A stretch of DNA of 64,000 nucleotides from Candidatus Sulfotelmatobacter sp. (GCA_030039165.1 JASHQM010000056.1:29360-93359); one strand, 5' to 3'. Counted from the first letter of the stretch, positions 53,700-63,595 are shown. The notes: generated by a model from the letters alone, not told the origin. Numbers and translations: made by a program.

Positions 53700-54271
53700 G
53701 AGCTGAGCGGAGACACGACTGGTTGCGCTCGAGGAGAATCGCCCCGATCCCGGCAGCTCTCGCAATTCTCTGCTTCCAGATTGTGGGTGCAGCAGCACAG
53801 TCACCGAAACATCCCACGATAATGGCGAAAGCCGTGCCGAAAGTGACCGGGGCGACCCTCTGTGTAGCGCCTGGCACGAAGTTCAGGCAATCATCTCAGA
53901 GCATGTTCAGCAAGCACACCGTGATTCTCTCGTGGAATGCAAGCACCCCGTTATCCGGCCACGCCAAAACGGATGGGTACTGTCTATACAGAAGCTTGAA
54001 GTATGGGGATGCCGCACTGGGAAAAAGCTGCAAAGAATGTCAGTTGCTGAACTCAAAACCGCTTCCCGTTACAACCTGTGTGGACGACACGGTCAGCGAT
54101 GGGCCCACGTACTATTATGCTGTAGCCGCCATCAACGCGAATGGAATGAGCGGCCCTTCCAATGAAATTTCAGCTCTCATTCGAGCTGATAAGCCTGCTG
54201 GCAAGCCTCCCGAAGGTATCAGTTCCTGCAAGGACGCGAGTTCGTTGGAAAAAACCCCGCCACCCCAGTAA
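53696..54271 (+). CDS. Secreted fibronectin-type-III-domain protein
   Basis: This 191-residue protein starts MRAERRHDWLRSRR, followed by a signal-like hydrophobic segment IPAALAILCFQIVGAAAQ. A single fibronectin type III domain follows (VILSWNAS, DGYCLYRSLKYG, YYYAVAAINANGMSGPSNEIS) and a Pro/Lys-rich tail. The domain resembles the C-terminal domains of the two surface proteins at 11.8-14.3 kb. The ATG overlaps the sulfotransferase stop by four bases, so it closes the polysaccharide operon. A role in binding the exported polymer at the surface is plausible. Confidence 0.7.
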   Translation: MRAERRHDWLRSRRIAPIPAALAILCFQIVGAAAQSPKHPTIMAKAVPKVTGATLCVAPGTKFRQSSQSMFSKHTVILSWNASTPLSGHAKTDGYCLYRSLKYGDAALGKSCKECQLLNSKPLPVTTCVDDTVSDGPTYYYAVAAINANGMSGPSNEISALIRADKPAGKPPEGISSCKDASSLEKTPPPQ

Positions 54272-54710
54272 GGCGAATTACGTGGCCAGGGCATCCCTTG
54301 GCATGCCGATGCCGTCCGTTCCGCTCCCCGATCGATTTTTCCTGATCGGTACTTCCTGCCTCCGCAATCCCTCCTCGTTCCACGCACTGGCCTGAACAGA
54401 GCCAGTCTCTCTCGCCTCCCGGACGCGCAATTCCCACCGCGCGAATGCAAGACTTCCGATAGTCGACCGTGACAGGGATCGAGCGTTTGCTCTCGCGCCC
54501 GCGCCTGTCCATCCGGCGCTAAGCTCATCGACCTTCATGGCCGCTCTCGATAGGTCCATTGTCCCTTTGGTCATACCGGCATAGTAACTTTCGTTTTCGC
54601 GATTTGCACTTTCGTGGGGCGACAGGACCGGGTGGCTCGGGTTCTACTAATGGAGCCTGATCTCGCGCTGTTGCGCTTCGCGGAGTGCGGTAGCCACAAC
54701 TGGAGGGGAT
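54272..54710. other. Gene-poor gap behind the exopolysaccharide locus
   Basis: These 439 bases contain no convincing gene, tRNA or terminator hairpin that I can support. The open frames here lack family patterns and ribosome sites. It separates the end of the polysaccharide locus from the next secreted-protein gene and probably carries that gene's promoter. Confidence 0.4.
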
Positions 54711-55265
54711 ATGCATCGAGGGTTGTTCAGGGGTTTTGTCATCACCCTTTTGCTGAGCGGGTTGACCACTGTGTTGGTGCAGTCCCAGACGGAAGAGTCG
54801 CTGGGCGATATAGCGCGCGCGAATCGTGCGCAACAGGAGGCTCAGGAGACATCCGGACCGGTGCCCAAGGTGATTACAAATAAGGACCTGCCCGCAGGCT
54901 CCACGACCCTGCCGCAATCGAGTACGTCGGACTCGATGACCATGGTCTCCGGGGTGCAAAGGCCGGATCGTCAATCGGATCAGCAGCCGAGCAATCGACT
55001 GCTCTCCCAGCAGCGTACGGACGCCCAATGGAGAGCACGCATTCAGGACCAGGAAAACCGGATTGCCGCCCTACAGGCGCGAATCGATCGTGTAAATGCG
55101 TCGATCCGTGGTTCTGTCGGCACAGCAGAGTATGACACCCCGGCGAATCGGTATCAGGCGATCCAGATGGAGCGCCTGTCGACAATGGAGGAGACGCTGA
55201 ATCAGCAGAAGCAAAAACTCGCCATGATGCAAGACGCCGCTCGACGCGCGGGAACGGATCAGTAA
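54711..55265 (+). CDS. Small secreted coiled-coil protein of unknown function
   Basis: The 184-residue protein has a signal peptide (LFRGFVITLLLSGLTTVLVQSQ), then SLGDIARANRAQQEAQE, a Ser/Thr/Gln-rich linker and a heptad-like coiled coil in the second half (AQWRARIQDQENRIAALQARIDRVNAS, then METLNQQKQKLAMMQDAARRAG after a short break). Short periplasmic proteins with the SLGDIAR-type N-terminus are common in Acidobacteriota but have no assigned role. ATG 54711 follows GGAGGGGAT, a good ribosome site. Confidence 0.65.
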   Translation: MHRGLFRGFVITLLLSGLTTVLVQSQTEESLGDIARANRAQQEAQETSGPVPKVITNKDLPAGSTTLPQSSTSDSMTMVSGVQRPDRQSDQQPSNRLLSQQRTDAQWRARIQDQENRIAALQARIDRVNASIRGSVGTAEYDTPANRYQAIQMERLSTMEETLNQQKQKLAMMQDAARRAGTDQ

Positions 55266-55396
55266 CAAAATCAGCTGTACCTGACCTGTCATTGATCCAA
55301 CCGGGCATTCACACTCGGTTATCTCGCATCCCCTCCTTCGTTGTATCCTAGTGCCGCCTCACCAGTGGTATTTCCATATCATCCAAGGAAACAACC

Positions 55397-57514
55397 ATGC
55401 GATTACGCCCGATGATTTTGGCAGTGTTCGTCCTGGCTTTTATGTCATGTTTCTCCCTCCCTCGCACGAAAGCTCAGGAGCCCGCAGGCGCTTCTCGCGC
55501 CACTACCGTGGACGACGTTTTTGAAATCCGCGATGTGCAGGATCCGCAGATCACGGCGGATGGGAAGTGGGTGGCTTACACGGTCTCGACCATGTCGCTG
55601 AAGGAAGACAAAACGGAGACGCGCATCTGGATGGCGCCGCTTCCGGGCGGCGACGCGGTCGTGATGACCGCCCCGAAGGAATCGTCCTCGCATCCGCGAT
55701 GGAGTGCCGACGGCAAGTATCTGGCCTTTCTCTCCAAGCGTGGCGAGGGCAAGACACAGGTTTGGCTGCTCAACCGCATGGGCGGCGAGGCCCAGCAACT
55801 GACTGAGACCATTCAGGACGTGGACGACTTCGCCTGGTCGCCCGACAGCAAGCGCATCGCGCTGGTGCTGCAGGATCCGTCGCCAGAAGAGTTGGAGGAG
55901 GCAAAAGAAAAAGAGAAAGAAAAACCCGGCAGCGAGGAAAAAGACAAAGATGCGAAGTCGACTAAGCCGAAAACGGCCCGTCCTCACGTAATCGACCGCT
56001 ATCGCTTCAAGACCGACATGGTCGGCTATCTCGACCATCGGCGCACGCATTTGTACGTCATGGATATCGCAACCAGGCACTTAACGCAGGTCACCTCCGG
56101 CGATTTCGACGACAACCAGCCCGCGTGGTCTCCCGACGGCAAGCTGCTGGCGTTTACCAGCAATCGTTCGACTCCCGATCCCGACCGCACCTACAACTCC
56201 GACGTGTGGGTGGTAGCCGCGGATAACAAAGACAAAGGCGCGCACCTGACGCAGGTCACCACTAATCCCGGCGAAGACGCCGAGCCTTCGTGGTCGCCCG
56301 ATGGCAAATGGATCACTTATGTCACCAAACTCGATCCCAAACTTTTTGAGTATGGGACGCAGCTTGTGGCGATTTCTCCGGCCAGCGGCGGAGGCCCGGC
56401 GAAAGTATTGACGCAAAGTTTTGATCGCATGTCGCGGTGGCCGCGATTTTCGCCGGATGGTCAGTACATTTATTTCACCGCCGACGATGACGGCGCCGTG
56501 AATCTGTGCCGCATTCCGGCCACGGGCGGTGAAATCACTCGGCCCATCTCCGGGCACGTTGTGGTTTGGAGCTACACTATCGCGCAGTCCGGCGAGTTGG
56601 CGGCGCAGGTTACTTCGCCTGAGCGGCCAAACGAAATCTTCACCGTCAGCGGCTCCGGGGCTATCACGCGCATCACGCACGTCAACGACGCTTTCATGGC
56701 GAAGATCAAACTAGTCACGCCGGACTACGTGAAATTCAAGAGCAAAGACGGCACCATGGTCGCGGGCTATCTTTACAAGCCGCTGGACTACGTCGCCGGG
56801 AAAAAATATCCGACTCTTCTGCACCCGCATGGTGGTCCGGTTGGTGCATACTACGGCAATTTCGATCATTTCTCGCAACTGATGGCCGCCAATGGGTACA
56901 CAGTTTTGGAACCGAACCCGCGTGGGTCATCCGGGTATGGCGAGAATTTCTGCAAAGCCATTTACGCCGATTGGGGAAACAAAGACTTTCAGGACGACAT
57001 GGCGATGGTGGACTATGCGGTCGCCCAAGGCATTGCCGATCCCGAGAAGTTGGGCGTCGGCGGATGGTCCTATGGGGCGATTTCCACTGATTTCATCATC
57101 GCGCAGAGCGCGCGCTTCAAGGCGGCGATCTCCGGGGCAGGCTCGTCGTTTTTTGCCGCACTCTACGGACACGACCAGTACATTCTCGACTACGATACCG
57201 AACTCGGCCAGCCTTGGGCGAACCGCACTGTGTGGGACAAGATTTCCTTCTTCTACAAAGTCGACAAGATCACGACGCCGACGCTGTTCATGGGCGGGGA
57301 AATCGATTGGAATGTTCCCATCATCGGCAGCGAGCAGATGTATGAGGCAATGAAAAGCCTGGGGCGCGAAACCGAATTAGTTGTGTATCCCGGCGAATTT
57401 CACAGGTTTAAAACTCCGTCGCACATCAAAGACCGGCTGGAGCGGGATCTGGCCTGGTACGCACATTATGTAAAGAAGGATGGGACGCCGGCCCGCCCGC
57501 CGGAGAAGAATTGA
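55397..57514 (+). CDS. S9-family prolyl oligopeptidase-type peptidase, exported
   Basis: The 705-residue protein has a signal peptide (MILAVFVLAFMSCFSLPRTKAQ), a WD40/PD40-like propeller with repeats such as QITADGKWVAYTVS and PAWSPDGKLLAFTSNRS, and a C-terminal alpha/beta hydrolase. The catalytic Ser is in GGWSYGAIS, Asp in GGEIDWNVPI and His in GEFHRFK. It resembles acylaminoacyl/dipeptidyl peptidases and would cleave peptides in the periplasm. A highly charged Lys/Glu run near residues 155-195 interrupts a propeller blade. ATG 55397 has AAGGAAAC upstream. It is not evidently linked to the genes beside it. Confidence 0.88.
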   Translation: MRLRPMILAVFVLAFMSCFSLPRTKAQEPAGASRATTVDDVFEIRDVQDPQITADGKWVAYTVSTMSLKEDKTETRIWMAPLPGGDAVVMTAPKESSSHPRWSADGKYLAFLSKRGEGKTQVWLLNRMGGEAQQLTETIQDVDDFAWSPDSKRIALVLQDPSPEELEEAKEKEKEKPGSEEKDKDAKSTKPKTARPHVIDRYRFKTDMVGYLDHRRTHLYVMDIATRHLTQVTSGDFDDNQPAWSPDGKLLAFTSNRSTPDPDRTYNSDVWVVAADNKDKGAHLTQVTTNPGEDAEPSWSPDGKWITYVTKLDPKLFEYGTQLVAISPASGGGPAKVLTQSFDRMSRWPRFSPDGQYIYFTADDDGAVNLCRIPATGGEITRPISGHVVVWSYTIAQSGELAAQVTSPERPNEIFTVSGSGAITRITHVNDAFMAKIKLVTPDYVKFKSKDGTMVAGYLYKPLDYVAGKKYPTLLHPHGGPVGAYYGNFDHFSQLMAANGYTVLEPNPRGSSGYGENFCKAIYADWGNKDFQDDMAMVDYAVAQGIADPEKLGVGGWSYGAISTDFIIAQSARFKAAISGAGSSFFAALYGHDQYILDYDTELGQPWANRTVWDKISFFYKVDKITTPTLFMGGEIDWNVPIIGSEQMYEAMKSLGRETELVVYPGEFHRFKTPSHIKDRLERDLAWYAHYVKKDGTPARPPEKN

Positions 57515-57759
57515 GGCGGCGTGTCAACTTATCTTCTATGTTGAAAGACGAGCTAGGTCGTCTTGCTCCATTAACAAAACGCACACCTAGGCAAACGCGA
57601 AGTGTATCGGGACACCGCGAACGACGCAACCCCCACGACACTACCCTTTGTCCGCGTAATCAAGTTACATTTTTTTAGGCCTGCAGAGTGGGCGCACCAT
57701 GAACTTAAAACTTCAGCCATAGATCCGGCGGTCGTTGCAATCCGGCAAGGCATGGGCCT

Positions 57760-60453
57760 GTGCCGAAGGCACCTCGGCCATCGAGGTTAGAGCGCTTGGA
57801 GAAAAGACGCGACCAGCAAACCCGTACTGAATCGAGAACCCAGCTCATTGAGCAGATCAACAGCTGCCTGCATTCCGGACACTATTCTCGCGGTCTCGAT
57901 CTATTGCGGGGCGCTGCCGCTGAATTTCCCAGCGATGCGGAGCTCTCCGAACTGGAAAGGCTCGCCCACATTGGCATCAAGCGCAATGCGGAAGCCCAAC
58001 GTCTTATCACCGAAAGCCAGGAACTATTCGCGCAGCAGAAATCGGGCGAAGCGCTCCAACTATTGCGCGAAGCGTACGAACTGGATAAAAAGAATTCTCT
58101 CGCCCGCGCTATTCTGGCCAATGCTCTGGTAGAGCACGCGCATTCCCTTGTAGAAACAGATTGGCTGGGAGCCGAAACTTTGGTCAATCAGGCGCTTGCT
58201 CTAAACCCAGCGCATCCTACCGCCAAAACCATCCTCAACGTGATCGTAGAGCAGAAAAAAACAAGTTCGGCGGAGGACTGGGTTTCGCAGGCACGCAAGC
58301 TGCAGTCCTCGGGTGATCTACTTGCGGCTTTGGCTTGGGTTGCAGAGGGATTGGCCGTTCATCCCCAAAATTTCAAGTTGCTGCAGATACAGGAAGCAAT
58401 CCAGCGCGACCAACACGCTCGGCGCCGCCAGAGCCGCCGCCGCGACATAGAAGAGTTGCGCCGCATGGAGCATGACATTTCTGGAACTGCGGACGGGGCG
58501 GCGAAACAGGCGTTAGCCGAACGCATACAATCGGTGGCTGCAAAGTATTGGACGGATGGAGAAATCTTATCCATCGCTAATGACCTCCTGCATCGGCTGG
58601 GATTGGTTCCTCAGGGGAATTCAACCGCATCGCCGCATAGCAGAGACGGGTCGATCATTCTTCATGTCCCTCGCCCCAGCGCCCTGAAATCTTCAAGCGC
58701 CAGTAAAGGTGAGATTCCACCGGCTCAGATTCCGCCAACCCAGGCTCCAAAGAGCGACCCTCCGCCAAGCTTAGTTCTCTCCGAAGAGGTCTCATCCCGA
58801 AATACTCCGGCGAACGCTATTGCCGGACCGAGCAACATTTTGCCCGGCGTAGTGCAAACGGAAAGGGCCACTCCATCGGAGCCGCAACTCCCCTCGCCTC
58901 AAGCCGCTGCCGTTCCAACGACCGAGCCTTCCGCCTCAGCGGCTAAAGTCACAGCGAGGATATCTGGCCCAAAACAACTCATGATGCCGAGCTCCACAAG
59001 GGTGGCTCTCGTCTTCGCCGCCGCGATCATCGTGGCCGCAGGGACCTTCTTCCTCGGTGGAAAGCATCAGGCTCCGCGAGTTGCGACGACACCCGCAGCG
59101 GCTCCGGCCGTCTCCGCGCCCGCGTTTTCAGGGACCACCGGAGCTGCCCCGGCTATGTCTGCTGCCGCACAATCGAGTCCTGATTTGTCTCCCCCTGCTT
59201 TGCACTCTTCTTTCGATACAGGCGGGAGAGAGCTCACTTCCGGCGGTCGACCACCCGCCGACTCCGGTCACAACGTAAGCTCTCTCCTGGTTATTGCCGG
59301 GCAAGACGATGCAAGTGTTTTTCTCGATGGAAGACTTCAATCTCCACTTACACAAGCTGGCCAGTTACGGCTGCCCAATCTCGAGCCAAGGGACTATGCT
59401 GTACAAGTCTCGAAGAGCGGGTTTCAGGATCCTCCCGAGCAAAAGATCCGGATCCACAAGGGGGAGCAGGCAAGGCTTATTTTCAACCTCCAACCTCAAG
59501 CGAGCCCTCAACCCAAGCCTTTGCTGGCCTCATTGACCATCCAGGGCGGGTCCCCCGGAACCACAGTTTTCGTCGATCAAAGTATCGCCGGTGCTATCCA
59601 GCCCGATGGCACGTTCTCCATCGCGACCATCCATCCCGGAGACCATACCGTCGAGTTGCGCAAGGAGCGATTCAAGCTTCGGCGATTCAACGAGCACTTC
59701 GTTGCAGGTGGAGGCATATCGCTGGGTGCGGCGGATGTTGCACTGGAAGCTATTCCCGCCGAATTGAGAATTAATTTCACGCCTGCTGACGCCAAAGTTG
59801 CGATGCTGAAAGGCGACCTTCTGACAATGGTAAACAGTGGGGTCCCGCTCAATCTTGTCCCCGGAACTTACACGCTTACCGCGCGGACCGCCGATATGTT
59901 CACACGCTTGTCCACGCTGGATGTGATCGCGGGTGAGTCCAGGACCTTGGATTTATCTCTCGCCCCGAGCGGTATGTCGAATTGGGATGACCCAGGCGCC
60001 TGGAAGCACGAAAAAGAAGCTTTCATTCGCAAAGGGGGGGATTTCGTTTTGTACGGAGTTGCTCCAGTCTCGGGCACATTTGTTTTTTCTGTGATGGTCG
60101 CCAAGGGGCATCTCCTGCAGTGGGTGCTCAACTATACCGACCCAAAAAACTATGTCCTCTGCCAAATGGACGACAATACTTTTTATCGCGCTGTCATTCG
60201 TAACGGAGAAAAAACGAACGAGATCAAAATTTCCGACAAAAGCGACGGGAGAACTTCCCGCATGTTCCACGTCCGGGTTAGCCCCACGGAACTGGTCAAT
60301 CAGATCAGGCACGGTGACAGTTGGACCGTCCTGGATCGTTGGACGCAGTCGGGCGCTAATCTCAGTTTGGGCAAGTTTGGTTTCTACATCCCCCGCGACG
60401 AACAATTAGCGGTATCCGGGTTCGCCTACTACGGTGACATGAACCTCCGGTAG
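57760..60453 (+). CDS. Large TPR/PEGA-domain membrane protein
   Basis: This 897-residue protein has tetratricopeptide-like repeats (about 25-220: EALQLLREAYELDKKNSLARAILANALV), a Pro/Ser-rich linker, a membrane segment near 415-435 (ALVFAAAIIVAAGTFFLGG), two PEGA-type domains (about 505-680: VFLDGRLQSPLTQAG and VFVDQSIAGAIQPDG) and a lectin/LamG-like C-terminus. The layout resembles the non-kinase part of acidobacterial Ser/Thr-kinase receptors, but no kinase domain is present. GTG 57760 is the only reasonable start and has no clear ribosome site. The 245 bases before it hold nothing recognisable. Function unknown. Confidence 0.7.
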   Translation: MPKAPRPSRLERLEKRRDQQTRTESRTQLIEQINSCLHSGHYSRGLDLLRGAAAEFPSDAELSELERLAHIGIKRNAEAQRLITESQELFAQQKSGEALQLLREAYELDKKNSLARAILANALVEHAHSLVETDWLGAETLVNQALALNPAHPTAKTILNVIVEQKKTSSAEDWVSQARKLQSSGDLLAALAWVAEGLAVHPQNFKLLQIQEAIQRDQHARRRQSRRRDIEELRRMEHDISGTADGAAKQALAERIQSVAAKYWTDGEILSIANDLLHRLGLVPQGNSTASPHSRDGSIILHVPRPSALKSSSASKGEIPPAQIPPTQAPKSDPPPSLVLSEEVSSRNTPANAIAGPSNILPGVVQTERATPSEPQLPSPQAAAVPTTEPSASAAKVTARISGPKQLMMPSSTRVALVFAAAIIVAAGTFFLGGKHQAPRVATTPAAAPAVSAPAFSGTTGAAPAMSAAAQSSPDLSPPALHSSFDTGGRELTSGGRPPADSGHNVSSLLVIAGQDDASVFLDGRLQSPLTQAGQLRLPNLEPRDYAVQVSKSGFQDPPEQKIRIHKGEQARLIFNLQPQASPQPKPLLASLTIQGGSPGTTVFVDQSIAGAIQPDGTFSIATIHPGDHTVELRKERFKLRRFNEHFVAGGGISLGAADVALEAIPAELRINFTPADAKVAMLKGDLLTMVNSGVPLNLVPGTYTLTARTADMFTRLSTLDVIAGESRTLDLSLAPSGMSNWDDPGAWKHEKEAFIRKGGDFVLYGVAPVSGTFVFSVMVAKGHLLQWVLNYTDPKNYVLCQMDDNTFYRAVIRNGEKTNEIKISDKSDGRTSRMFHVRVSPTELVNQIRHGDSWTVLDRWTQSGANLSLGKFGFYIPRDEQLAVSGFAYYGDMNLR

Positions 60454-60489
60454 CCCTAAGCCCCGAATCCTCTGTTTAGGTGCTCCTGT

Positions 60490-60999
60490 TTAGGTCCTAC
60501 CTGCCAATATCCCTTCGATTTGCTTCAGATGGTTGAGATCGTGCCCGGCGAACATGCGCACGATGTGCTCAATCGATTCCTGCCCACGCTCCGAGTGCAT
60601 TCCGTAGTGGCTCCATTGTTCTGGCGTGAGTGATTTCAATAACGCCAGATTCGCTTCGCGCACAGTCCGAAACAGCTCCAGCGATTTTCGCGGATCGCGT
60701 TTCTCATAATGCCCGCTCGTGACCCAGGAATCCTGATCGAACGCCGCAACCGGCGTCCCCGGCGCGCCCAGAATCAGCCGCATGCGAAATGCTCCCACCA
60801 TTTCCGCGTCGGCCAGGTGCGCCAGAATCTCATTCACCGACCATTTATCCGAGACAGGACGCTTTTTCAATTTCGCGCTGGGCACACCTTTGATCAGCTT
60901 TTCAATCTTTTTTGGAGTGGACGCTTGAACCGCCAGCGGCGTTTTCCCTTCCATGTAGCCGACGATGCGTTGTGTGTATTGCTGCGGTGTTTCCTTCAT
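60490..60999 (-). CDS. DinB-family metal-binding protein
   Basis: The 169-residue four-helix-bundle protein has the DinB/YfiT metal ligands: His in NEILAHLADAEM near residue 60 and HDLNHLKQIEGIL near the C-terminus. Family members are often thiol-dependent (bacillithiol or mycothiol) transferases, or of unknown activity. It converges with the PEGA gene; the 36 bases between them contain two copies of TGTTTAGGT. ATG 60999, with AAGGAAA upstream on the minus strand. Confidence 0.85.
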   Translation of the reverse strand: MKETPQQYTQRIVGYMEGKTPLAVQASTPKKIEKLIKGVPSAKLKKRPVSDKWSVNEILAHLADAEMVGAFRMRLILGAPGTPVAAFDQDSWVTSGHYEKRDPRKSLELFRTVREANLALLKSLTPEQWSHYGMHSERGQESIEHIVRMFAGHDLNHLKQIEGILAGRT

Positions 61000-61405
61000 C
61001 TGTCGCTTTCCTTCTCGCGCTGATGAGATCTGGTTCGCGACAATTGTACGCCTTGCGCGCGCTGTGGAATCGCAACTTAGCGATCACAGGTCGCCAGGCT
61101 CGCCTGCAGGCAGGAGTTTGTTGCTGACATTGCAGCGGGCCAGACTCCTACATTAATGGGTTAGCGGTCCGCCGTTTTCTACGATGGCCGAGGTTTCCAC
61201 AGCCTCGCTTATCAGCGCGGGGGGTAGACCAGTTTTGGCACAGGTTTGCACTAACTATTTTCTTTTAACATTCTTTTGATTTCCGTTATTGCTTCTTCGC
61301 TGCTAGACTTCGCCCACCGCAAGTCAATTACGCTTCCGAACGGCTCCTGTGCATCTCCGCCGTGCACAGGAGAGCACGATCCTATGTCGAGTCAAAGGGG
61401 CGTTT
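61000..61405. other. Divergent promoter region between DinB and phosphoesterase genes
   Basis: 406 bases without a supportable gene. The stretch near 61255-61290 is AT-rich (TTTTCTTTTAACATTC) and probably carries the promoter of the phosphoesterase gene. No operator or RNA motif could be recognised. Confidence 0.4.
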
Positions 61406-63463
61406 ATGGGTTTCAGAGGCTTTGGCAGAAGTGTGTCTGCCTTCATCGGGCTGCTTTTCATTACAGTGGCAGCACTTGCGCAGGTTCCCGTCTCGCAGCA
61501 TGTCGTGCTCATCATCGACGAAAACCACAGCTACAGCGAAGTCCTCGCCAACATGCCCTGGACCGTGAGCCAAGGCAATCTCGACGGTTACGCCAGCAAC
61601 TACAAATCCGATAACGGAGGCTCGCTGCTCGACTATCTCTGGTTGGCCTCAGGCAGTTGCGAATCCAGCGCCAACTGCACCTTGCCGTCTGGGACACACA
61701 ACTTCAACTGTAATGGCAACGATTGCTATTACTCCGGCACGGATACAAGCGATCCCATCACTGACAACAATATTTTCCGCTCACTCAATAATGCCGGCAT
61801 TTCCTGGAAGGTCTACGCGCAATCCTATGCCGCTGCCGGAGGCACACCTACCACTCCCGACAATAACAACGGCACCGATTACTATCGACGGCACAACGGG
61901 GCAACCTGGTACAGCGACATCCTGAGTAACGTCGACGGCTCCGCCAATAACATCGTCGATCTCTCCCAGTTCTGGACCGACCTCGCCAACAACAATCTGC
62001 CGCGCTTCATGATCATCGTTCCGGACGGAAATAACGATGCCCACGATTGTCCTGTGGGAATGGATAGCTGTAACGAATCCCAGCAACTCGGAGCAGCCGA
62101 CAGTTTTCTCGAAGATACGCTTAGCCCCTTGCTCAGCACTCCGGATTTTCTCCCTGGAGGCACAGGCGTCATTTTCCTGACATTCGATGAATGCGGCGAC
62201 GGGACCGATGCGGGCTGCTCAGCCGAGGTCTACACTGGCGTATTCGGACCTCAGGTGACGCCGAATACGGTATCGTCGGTTCCTTACAAACACGAGAATA
62301 CGCTGCGGACGATCTATGACAGCCTTGGCCTCACCGACTATCCCGGCGCGGCGGCTACTGCCGCCGACATGTCGGATTTCTTCACCAGCCCTGGAACCGC
62401 TCCTCTCGTCACCGTCAGTTCGCCAGCCAATGGAGCCGCTCTCAGCTCTCCAGTCAGCGTCCAGGCCTCGGCGTTTCCAACTTCCGGCCACACGATCACC
62501 GGATGGCAGGTCTATGTCGACGGCGTCGATATGTACAGCGGCGGCCCGGTCGCTTCTATTGCTCCAAGCCTGTCGCTCAAAAGCGGCAAGCATACCGTTG
62601 TCGTTCGCGCCTGGGACAGTTCCGGCGCCTACGCGAGCCAAACTCTTTCGTTGACTATCACTTCGCTCGAGCCAACCATTACAGTTGCCACTCCGGCGAA
62701 CAAGGCCGACATCGGATCGCCCGTCAACATTCAGGCATCGGCATCGCCCACTCCCGGCCACTCGATCAGCGGATGGTGGATTTATATCGACAGCATGGGC
62801 GCGTACGACGCCGGAGCAGTTGACTCGATCAACACGAATGTCGCGATGTCTGTCGGCCCGCACACCGTGATCGTCCGCGCCTGGGATACGTCAGGCGCGT
62901 TCAGCAGTCAAACGCTCACATTGACTATCAGCGCCAAACCCGCGGTCGCAGTTTCGGTTCCGGCGATCGGCTCGAACGTAATTTCTCCCATCAACGTGAA
63001 AGCCTCCGCCACTCCCAGCAGCGGTCACAAGATGACTAGCTGGAAAATCTATTTGGATGACGGAAAGGTGGTGTACACCGGCGGTGCGGTAAAATCCATC
63101 AACACTAACATCACCGCCTCCTCCGGCACGCACACCCTCAAGATTCGAGCCTGGGACTCTTCCGGCGCCTCGGGCGACCAGATTTTCAATGTGCAGGTGA
63201 ACACCGTCGCCGTGAACGTGAGCAATCCGGCAAACGACGTAACTGCAACTTCGCCCGTTAACATCAGTGCAACAGCAGCGTCCGCGAACGCAATCACAGG
63301 ATGGGAAGTCTACATCGATTCCGTCTCCGCCTTTGCACAGGACAACGGCAACTCAATCAACGCGAATCTGGTGATGAGCCCCGGCACACACTCAGTCGTG
63401 GTTCGCGCCTGGGATAGCACGGGGGCGTATGGAAGTCAGACCATCAGCGTATCGATTCCATGA
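61406..63463 (+). CDS. Secreted phosphoesterase (AcpA/phospholipase C-like) with four Ig-like repeats
   Basis: This 685-residue exported protein has a signal peptide (FGRSVSAFIGLLFITVAALAQ). A phosphoesterase domain (about 25-335) starts VSQHVVLIIDENHSYSEVLA, the metal/nucleophile site of the AcpA/phospholipase-C family, with FLTFDECGDGTDAG further on. Four tandem Ig-like repeats of about 85-90 residues follow, each with VSSPANG-like start and HTVVVRAWDSSGAYxSQTL-like end. It would hydrolyse phosphate esters outside the cell while the repeats bind carbohydrate or cell wall. ATG 61406 has AAGGGG at good spacing; the frame extends 19 codons further upstream. Confidence 0.82.
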   Translation: MGFRGFGRSVSAFIGLLFITVAALAQVPVSQHVVLIIDENHSYSEVLANMPWTVSQGNLDGYASNYKSDNGGSLLDYLWLASGSCESSANCTLPSGTHNFNCNGNDCYYSGTDTSDPITDNNIFRSLNNAGISWKVYAQSYAAAGGTPTTPDNNNGTDYYRRHNGATWYSDILSNVDGSANNIVDLSQFWTDLANNNLPRFMIIVPDGNNDAHDCPVGMDSCNESQQLGAADSFLEDTLSPLLSTPDFLPGGTGVIFLTFDECGDGTDAGCSAEVYTGVFGPQVTPNTVSSVPYKHENTLRTIYDSLGLTDYPGAAATAADMSDFFTSPGTAPLVTVSSPANGAALSSPVSVQASAFPTSGHTITGWQVYVDGVDMYSGGPVASIAPSLSLKSGKHTVVVRAWDSSGAYASQTLSLTITSLEPTITVATPANKADIGSPVNIQASASPTPGHSISGWWIYIDSMGAYDAGAVDSINTNVAMSVGPHTVIVRAWDTSGAFSSQTLTLTISAKPAVAVSVPAIGSNVISPINVKASATPSSGHKMTSWKIYLDDGKVVYTGGAVKSINTNITASSGTHTLKIRAWDSSGASGDQIFNVQVNTVAVNVSNPANDVTATSPVNISATAASANAITGWEVYIDSVSAFAQDNGNSINANLVMSPGTHSVVVRAWDSTGAYGSQTISVSIP

Positions 63464-63480
63464 GATGCTTCTACATCTGA

Positions 63481-63520
63481 GGGTGCCCAACCCTTCGCGA
63501 TTTTCGAAGGGTGGGAACTC
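63481..63520. repeat. REP-like palindromic intergenic element
   Basis: ACCCTTCG (63490-63497), loop CGATTTT, CGAAGGGT (63505-63512) form a perfect eight-base stem with further flanking CC/GG pairing. No T run follows, so it is not a typical intrinsic terminator. It resembles the GGGTGCCC...GGGTGGG palindromes that recur between genes in some Acidobacteriota (recollection, not checked). Only one copy was noticed in this window. Confidence 0.5.
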
Positions 63521-63595
63521 GGGCGCGCATTACGTCTCGCTGTTCTTATAAGGTGGTCTGTTAGCGGGTCCGCCACAGCCGCAGAAAGAAAGTAG

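Noticed and set aside
16467..54271. Exosortase (XrtA/EpsH) gene or PEP-CTERM substrates
   Set aside because: The locus has XrtA-type ATPase, kinase and FemAB-like genes, but no protein has the exosortase membrane pattern and no C-terminus shows a PEP motif followed by a helix and Arg cluster.
55296..55317. Terminator hairpin after the small coiled-coil gene
   Set aside because: Only a five-base stem (AACCG/CGGTT) with a long loop and no T run.
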